Of a DNA stretch of 11,466 nt, positions 6,886 through 11,466 are shown piece by piece. The stretch lies in assembly GCA_041563475.1 (NCBI GenBank), contig JBFFMY010000073.1, forward strand, positions 1 to 11,466. Reading direction: 5' to 3'. Every line of letters begins with the position of its first letter. The first letter of the stretch is position 1. Source of the stretch: CAJXZP01 sp041563475 (lineage in GTDB: Bacteria; Bacteroidota; Bacteroidia; Flavobacteriales_G; Salibacteraceae). The notes under the pieces are model-generated. The model was not told the origin of the DNA. It searched no databases and was given only the letters and a program-made list of their open reading frames with translations. The position numbers and the translations under genes are program-made.

Positions 6886-7355
6886 AATTTATTCTCAGAT
6901 TTCAGTTTAGTGTAATTTTCAATATTTCTTGTTTTGAAAACTTTCGCAGGATTTCCTCCGGCAATTCCATATTTCTCAATATTTGATACCACAACTGCTC
7001 CAGCTTGAATTATTGCACCTTCGCCAATGGTATTGCCTCCAAGAATGGTAACGCGGTCACCTACCCAAACATTGTCTTCAATCACTACATCTTTATTAAT
7101 AATTTCCTTGGTATCATAAGGAATAGCGTTTCCGAAATCGTATTTATGGTAGGAGTTAACAATAAGAATTTCCTTACCTGAATGAAAATTGTTTCCAATT
7201 ATAACATTACCATTACCTCTAATGATGGTGCCGTTAAAATTAACATTATCACCCAAAGTTGTTTTTGATGTTAATCTTGTATAAAAATTTACCCGAAGCC
7301 CAGTGCCGAATGATTTTACGGTCCTTTTTGTCCAAAAGGTGAAGATGCTACGCAT
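6879..7355 (-). CDS. Hexapeptide-repeat (left-handed beta-helix) acyltransferase
   Basis: A 158-residue acyltransferase of the CatB/LacA/WcaF-like group, which acetylates sugars using acetyl-CoA. Hexapeptide rungs are visible from about residue 33 to 125, for example TTLGDNVNFNGTIIRGNGNV and VVIEDNVWVGDRVTILGGNT. The likely catalytic histidine is H70 in NSYHKYD. The C-terminal signature GIAGGNPAKVFKTR at 130-143 closes the coenzyme A site. I chose ATG 7355, 7 bases after the flippase stop. A TTG at 7403 would add 16 residues but overlap the flippase by 41 bases. Its place after the flippase suggests O- or N-acetylation of the exported glycan or its precursor; the exact sugar is not readable. 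Confidence 0.9.
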   Translation of the reverse strand: MRSIFTFWTKRTVKSFGTGLRVNFYTRLTSKTTLGDNVNFNGTIIRGNGNVIIGNNFHSGKEILIVNSYHKYDFGNAIPYDTKEIINKDVVIEDNVWVGDRVTILGGNTIGEGAIIQAGAVVVSNIEKYGIAGGNPAKVFKTRNIENYTKLKSENKFC

Positions 7356-7362
7356 CAAATAT

Positions 7363-8604
7363 TTAAGAAAATTTCTCAATTCGGTAAATTTTAAATTTTG
7401 CAACTAAAAATGTGGCGATCAAAAATAGAAACCAAGTAATTGCGGTGGAATATGCAACACCAATCACTCCAAGTCTTTTTATCAAAAAGTAATTGAGTAA
7501 CAAATTTAACAAAGCCCCTGAGAATGTTATGGTCGCAAGGATAGTAGTTTTTTTACTATAAAAAATAAAATTGGCAAAGAGGAAATAAAGCGATTGAAAA
7601 ATGAAACCTAAGAGAAGCCATGGGAAATATGGCTTGGCGTCATAGAATGTGGGATTAATCAGCAGGTCAAAAATTAAATCGGATAATAAAAAAACCCCTA
7701 GACCCACAACAATAAAGGTGAAAAATAAAATGGAAGTAAAGGTCTCAATTTGTTTAAAGTTTTTGTCGCCTAATAACGCATAGAGAATAGGGCTCCAAGC
7801 TTGATTCACAGAACGACTAAAAAGCAACATCAAGGCACCAATTTGATATGCTACTGTATAATAGCCCACTTGTGAATTCCCATCATAAAATGAAATAAAA
7901 TACCGGTCAGACATTGCAATGATAGTTCCTCCAATTGCGTGTGGGATTAATGGTAGGCCAAATTGAAGCACGTCTTTAATTTTTTTCTGATCAAATGTGA
8001 GATTGAAATAGTCCATTTTGATCAGAATACCTACTCCCATGATAGTGGCTATAAAAAAGGCAATATACGTTCCTTCCAGTCTGCCAAAATAACCATGAGA
8101 CAAAATAAGAATGAATAAGGCGGATAATCCAAAATCTATAATTGTTTGAAATACACTAAAAAACAAATAGTTCATAGCCTTTTGCTGGGCTTGAAAAACA
8201 ACTAAAACAATGGTTGGAATTAAACGTAAAAGAACAAATATTGGAAGTAATAAAACGATTTCACTTGGAATGTCTAGAACTTGTTCAATAAAAGATTTAC
8301 CAAAAAAGAACAAAACAAAAACCACCGAAAAACTTATAAGGGATAGAAGAACTCCATTCGTGAGGTATTTGGAAAGGTTTATCTTATCGGATTTGAAATA
8401 CTCCACGCCTATTCCAGCTTCAAGATTCAATAGAATAAATGGACTCAAAAAAAGTATGGAAGTTTCAATTAGGGATAGGATTCCAACCCCTTCTGCAGAA
8501 ATATAGGAGGTAAGAATGGGCAACATAATAAATGGAACCAACGATTTTAATCCGTTGCTTAATCCGTAAATAATGATGTTTTTTGATAATTTTTTACCTG
8601 ACAT
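7363..8604 (-). CDS. Oligosaccharide flippase, Wzx type
   Basis: An integral membrane protein of 413 residues with about 12 hydrophobic segments, of the MOP/MATE-like polysaccharide flippase superfamily. These proteins move undecaprenyl-linked glycan repeats across the inner membrane. The N-terminus SKNIIIYGLSNGLKSLVPFI (7-26) and the mid-protein motif FGLPLIPHAIGG (215-226) followed by SDRYFI (232-237) are typical of the group. The ATG at 8604 lies 12 bases after the stop of the upstream glycosyltransferase gene. Its position between that glycosyltransferase and the acyltransferase marks the cluster as one making an exported surface glycan (O-antigen, capsule or a protein-linked glycan made on a lipid carrier). 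No matching polymerase gene is in the window. Confidence 0.93.
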   Translation of the reverse strand: MSGKKLSKNIIIYGLSNGLKSLVPFIMLPILTSYISAEGVGILSLIETSILFLSPFILLNLEAGIGVEYFKSDKINLSKYLTNGVLLSLISFSVVFVLFFFGKSFIEQVLDIPSEIVLLLPIFVLLRLIPTIVLVVFQAQQKAMNYLFFSVFQTIIDFGLSALFILILSHGYFGRLEGTYIAFFIATIMGVGILIKMDYFNLTFDQKKIKDVLQFGLPLIPHAIGGTIIAMSDRYFISFYDGNSQVGYYTVAYQIGALMLLFSRSVNQAWSPILYALLGDKNFKQIETFTSILFFTFIVVGLGVFLLSDLIFDLLINPTFYDAKPYFPWLLLGFIFQSLYFLFANFIFYSKKTTILATITFSGALLNLLLNYFLIKRLGVIGVAYSTAITWFLFLIATFLVAKFKIYRIEKFS

Positions 8605-8616
8605 GGAATGTGTTTC

Positions 8617-9540
8617 CTAAATATCTTTAACCTCTATATATTTTTGACAATAATCATAAGCTTTTTGAATGTTCAAATGATTTTTCGATTTTGAATAATC
8701 AAATCGATAAGCAACCGTTTCCACTTTAAATATTTTTTCCAAGGTAATAAGTGCCGTAGAAAAAAACGATAGGATTAAAAAAGGTGAGAAGTCACCAAAA
8801 AGAGGTAGCAATTCAAGGGGATAATTCAGCTTGATTATTTCAATGTTTTTTATCGTTTCAATTCTGTGCAACTTTTTGTTACTTTCTGTTCGATGTGCGA
8901 TATAAGTTATCTGTTGATTTGAATATTTTTGAGCAATTTTTGTTACTAATTCAACATTTTCATCCTCACTAATAATGTTTTCTTCAGATAATTTGGACCC
9001 AATAAATAACAAAACTTTTTTCTTTGAAGAATTCCTATTTTCGACAAAGGCATTTAGAAATTTGAATCTATTCTTGAATATCTTCTGGCCGTGAAAGGGC
9101 GTAAGGTCAAAAATGGTGAACCAGTTTAAAAAGCGGTTTTTTGTGAAGCTATCTTGGATGTGAATCGTACTTAATCCATCATCAAGTAGGATAGTTTTCG
9201 AGGAAATATGGATTACTAATTGCAAAAATCGTGATCTATAATCTCCAACAAAAACAAACCCTTCAATTCTATTAATGAAAATAATTCGAACCCAAAAAAA
9301 TACGATTTTAAGGACGTCATAAATAGACCTATTGGTTGCGTTTATTGTGAATGTCTTAACCTCAACATTTTTCGGCAGCTTGATAATATCCAAGGTGCTT
9401 TTTAATTGGGCGTCATTACCTGTGGATCCTGAAAAACGAACAAATAAAGTGTTATTTTTTGCTGGGAATTCATTTATTGCTTCAAAAGCATTTAGAAGCT
9501 GAAATGGGGTCTCAATTATTAAAATATTTTTATTGTTCAT
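8617..9540 (-). CDS. Putative sialyltransferase-like glycosyltransferase (GT-B, GT52/GT38-like)
   Basis: A 307-residue protein, assigned by motif pattern rather than clear overall similarity. The N-terminus NILIIETPFQLLNAFEAINE (5-24) is typical of the bacterial GT52 and polysialyltransferase-like families. GDYRSRFLQ is at 99-107. The D/E-D/E-G motif appears as LLDDG at 118-122, where the family base sits. The HP motif position has YIAHRTES (213-220), so arginine replaces proline. The S/T-rich motif is SFFSTAL at 258-264. In related enzymes these motifs bind and use CMP-sialic acid. The upstream CMP-sugar genes make a CMP-nonulosonate donor plausible. No signal peptide is seen; it should act on the cytoplasmic face of the membrane. 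I chose ATG 9540 over GTG 9546. The gene is AT-rich (14 of 60 bases G or C at 9001-9060). Confidence 0.7.
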   Translation of the reverse strand: MNNKNILIIETPFQLLNAFEAINEFPAKNNTLFVRFSGSTGNDAQLKSTLDIIKLPKNVEVKTFTINATNRSIYDVLKIVFFWVRIIFINRIEGFVFVGDYRSRFLQLVIHISSKTILLDDGLSTIHIQDSFTKNRFLNWFTIFDLTPFHGQKIFKNRFKFLNAFVENRNSSKKKVLLFIGSKLSEENIISEDENVELVTKIAQKYSNQQITYIAHRTESNKKLHRIETIKNIEIIKLNYPLELLPLFGDFSPFLILSFFSTALITLEKIFKVETVAYRFDYSKSKNHLNIQKAYDYCQKYIEVKDI

Positions 9541-9549
9541 CTCCACGAG

Positions 9550-10296
9550 TTAAATTGCGGTCCATCCCCCATCAACCATCAAGTTATGACCGGTGATATA
9601 ACTAGCACCATCTGATAGTAGGAAGGATACCGAAGGAGAAATGTCATCAGGTTTCCCCATACGTTTAAGTGGAACTTTGTGTTCGAAATTCGATACAAAT
9701 TTTGGGTTTTGGTTATCAAAAATACCACCTGGAGAGATGCAGTTAACCCGAATACCATCTTTCCCGTAATAGGAAGCCAAGTATCTAGAGAAGTTAATAA
9801 TCCCACCTTTAATAGCCGAGTATGCCGCTGGAGAAGTCATGTTTGTGCCATCATATACAGTGAAATCATTACCAACAACTCCATATATGGAAGTGATATG
9901 AATGATTGCTCCCCTTTTATTAGGGATCATATATTTTACCACTTCTTGAGATAGGTTGAACGCCGAATTCATTTGCATATCCACATTTTTAGCCCAGGAA
10001 TGTGGATTGATATCCTCGATTTTATTCCCCCAATCACTTGTTCTAGGGTATGCGTTATTCACTAGTCCATCTATTTTACCAAAATGTGCATTTATTTCCT
10101 TTAAACATTTGTTTATCGAATCTCTATCTGTAATGTCGCAATAAGCATTACCTGAAGATATTGTAGCATCTCGAGAAACGTTTACGTCAATGTTTATAGC
10201 AAATCCTCCTTGGTCTCGTATTTCTCTTACAAATGCCTTTCCCAATAATCCACTTCCACCTGTGACGATAATAATTTTATTTTTTAACATGTTCAT
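9550..10296 (-). CDS. Short-chain dehydrogenase/reductase, PtmA-like
   Basis: A classical SDR of 248 residues with the NAD(P)-binding motif TGGSGLLG at 12-19, an acidic residue at D37 that favours NAD, CDITD at 53-57, NNAY at 80-83 in place of the usual NNAG, and the catalytic residues S136, Y159 and K163 (AAYSAIKGG). The C-terminal end MVDGGWTAI is common in the family. SDRs of this kind (PtmA in Campylobacter) occur beside CMP-sugar genes in legionaminic-type nonulosonate loci; the exact reaction is not established from sequence. The ATG at 10296 overlaps the upstream stop as ATGA; ATG 10290 is an alternative. Downstream, the glycosyltransferase starts 9 bases after the stop. Confidence 0.92.
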   Translation of the reverse strand: MNMLKNKIIIVTGGSGLLGKAFVREIRDQGGFAINIDVNVSRDATISSGNAYCDITDRDSINKCLKEINAHFGKIDGLVNNAYPRTSDWGNKIEDINPHSWAKNVDMQMNSAFNLSQEVVKYMIPNKRGAIIHITSIYGVVGNDFTVYDGTNMTSPAAYSAIKGGIINFSRYLASYYGKDGIRVNCISPGGIFDNQNPKFVSNFEHKVPLKRMGKPDDISPSVSFLLSDGASYITGHNLMVDGGWTAI

Positions 10297-11201
10297 TGCA
10301 AACAAATTTTTAGATTTTTTAAAGATTCTTCAAATGTATTGAAAGTCGTAGTTTTATTGTTTAATGCTTTTATGAAGTACTTCATCTGATAATCGTAGGT
10401 ATCCAAGATTGTTGATTGACTTTGAAAAAGAACTTTGCCATTTTCATTGTATACTTTTTGAGAAAGCAGGTCAGCCGTAATGACACCGGAATTTGTGAGA
10501 ATTTCAATTTTTCTTTTGGGTTGTTGTCTGTAATAATTTAGAACGATGTTAACCGTTTTGTCTGGATATAATAGGTTATAGTTTGCGAAATCATAACTGT
10601 CTATTTTCAATTTTGAGACCTTTCTTTTTAAGGAAATAGAACTATCGGGAAATCCAAATAGCCAGGTTGAGTAGTCTATTTCATGAATTAAATCAAGATG
10701 AACTCCACCTCCCATTTCCTTTATCGAACTATAAATTTTTGTGTAGTCAACTAAAGGTCTCCAATTTGGTAAAAAAGAACCGCAATATACATTTGCCTCA
10801 ACTACATTTTCGGGGTCAATATTTTCCTTTAAGAAGGTCAGGATAGGATGGAATCTTAAATTAAAGGCAACATAAGTTTGGATCTTATTTTGATTAATAT
10901 TTTCAATTAACCTCTGAGAATTATCCAAACTCATTAAACTAGGTTTCTCAATAAATAAGGGAACTTTTAACGTTAACGCATTTGAGATTGAATCAAAATG
11001 GAGATGGGTAGGGTTACTTATGATACAGAAATCAACTGGGCTTGGAAGTTCTGAAATTGAAAATATATTACCTACTCCAATTTCATTTGTTGACTGTTCA
11101 TTTGAGCGTAATGCAAATATCTCAATTCTTGGATTAATTTTCCGCAAGGAAACAATATGTTTTCTAGCAATACTACCCAGTCCGATGATTAATACTTTCA
11201 T
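10293..11201 (-). CDS. Gfo/Idh/MocA family oxidoreductase
   Basis: A 302-residue NAD(P)-dependent sugar oxidoreductase. The N-terminal Rossmann motif is GLGSIARKH at 7-15. The family's EKP signature is at 85-87 (FIEKPS), and NLRFHP is at 114-119. The C-terminal domain has GGGVHLDLIHEIDY at 164-177, carrying the aspartate and histidine (D170, H173) expected in the active site. Such enzymes oxidise, reduce or epimerise sugars or sugar nucleotides; the substrate is inferred only from context. The gene is linked by ATGA overlaps on both sides, to the cytidylyltransferase upstream and the SDR downstream, which argues for coupled translation and a shared pathway. Confidence 0.92.
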   Translation of the reverse strand: MKVLIIGLGSIARKHIVSLRKINPRIEIFALRSNEQSTNEIGVGNIFSISELPSPVDFCIISNPTHLHFDSISNALTLKVPLFIEKPSLMSLDNSQRLIENINQNKIQTYVAFNLRFHPILTFLKENIDPENVVEANVYCGSFLPNWRPLVDYTKIYSSIKEMGGGVHLDLIHEIDYSTWLFGFPDSSISLKRKVSKLKIDSYDFANYNLLYPDKTVNIVLNYYRQQPKRKIEILTNSGVITADLLSQKVYNENGKVLFQSQSTILDTYDYQMKYFIKALNNKTTTFNTFEESLKNLKICLQ

Positions 11202-11466
11202 AGTTCAAAGTCTAATAAATTATTCGAAAGGAGATAGTCCATGAACATAAAATCAATTTTTTCATCTAAGTCAAAACATAGATGTTTCATTTCAAAGATC
11301 AGAGAATTTTCAGAAATGGCAGTCTTCAATTTTTTTGTAAAATAAACCCTTCTGTAAAAATAAAAGGAGGCGTTCATTTCGAAAACCGCTGGTGCAGATT
11401 GTCTAGAAAGAAAGTTTATCGAAGATTTAATAACATTATAATACCCATTTTCTTTTTTTTCCACCA
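11198..11466 (-). CDS. CMP-sialate-type cytidylyltransferase, C-terminal fragment
   Basis: The frame is open to the window edge, so this is the last 89 or so residues of a longer protein; family members are usually about 230 residues. The visible part holds family features of the acylneuraminate cytidylyltransferases: VEKKENGYY near the edge, SRQSAPAVFEMNASFYFY (the substrate-binding RQ..P....N segment), and CFDLDEKIDF, matching the family's C-terminal acidic metal-binding motif. The family activates sialic, legionaminic, pseudaminic or similar acids with CTP to give CMP-sugars. Which acid is used cannot be told from this fragment. The stop overlaps the oxidoreductase start as ATGA. The promoter of the cluster must lie beyond the right edge. 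Confidence 0.85.
   Translation of the reverse strand, partial: VEKKENGYYNVIKSSINFLSRQSAPAVFEMNASFYFYRRVYFTKKLKTAISENSLIFEMKHLCFDLDEKIDFMFMDYLLSNNLLDFEL

Noticed and set aside
7356..7403. TTG start for the hexapeptide acyltransferase at 7403
   Set aside because: It would overlap the flippase by 41 bases; the ATG at 7355 gives normal spacing.
8210..8506. 98-residue plus-strand ORF inside the flippase gene
   Set aside because: Antisense shadow of a clear membrane protein gene; its composition is unlike a folded protein.
9679..9954. 91-residue plus-strand ORF inside the SDR gene
   Set aside because: Antisense shadow of a well-supported SDR with catalytic residues in place.

Overview
The window looks like chromosomal DNA of a Bacteroidota bacterium, most likely a member of Flavobacteriales. 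The evidence is the AT-rich sequence, the near absence of Shine-Dalgarno sites, promoter -7 boxes of the TAnnTTTG type (tRNA-Glu, rpsT, proS), an archaeal/eukaryal-type prolyl-tRNA synthetase, and protein families common in that phylum (a CE4-like protein with an extra N-terminal domain, and a FemAB-like GNAT protein). Family or genus cannot be decided from this sequence.

Left part (1-4620), housekeeping genes. The left edge cuts a leftward lipoprotein gene. Then comes proS, coupled by a TAATG overlap to a 226-residue protein that I do not recognise. A convergent class I methyltransferase gene follows. Next are a tRNA-Glu(UUC) gene with a clear promoter and its own hairpin terminator, rpsT (ribosomal protein S20) with a strong intrinsic terminator, and radC.

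Middle (4629-5930). A CE4/NodB-like putative polysaccharide deacetylase starts at a TTG codon 8 bases after radC. Its stop is 7 bases from the stop of the convergent gene.

Right part (5938-11466), a tightly packed leftward cluster for a surface glycan. In transcription order it holds the C-terminus of a CMP-sialate-type cytidylyltransferase, a Gfo/Idh/MocA oxidoreductase, a short-chain dehydrogenase, a putative sialyltransferase-like glycosyltransferase, a Wzx-type flippase, a hexapeptide acyltransferase and a FemAB-like GNAT protein. The first three are chained by ATGA overlaps. Read together, they could make and activate a nonulosonic acid (sialic, legionaminic or related), transfer it to a glycan, export the lipid-linked product and decorate it. 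The synthase genes (NeuB-like, NeuC-like) should lie beyond the right edge if this reading is correct.

No insertion sequence, CRISPR array, phage gene or toxin-antitoxin pair was seen. No gene-free stretch exceeds about 300 bases. The longest, 117-377, holds only the divergent upstream regions of the lipoprotein gene and proS.
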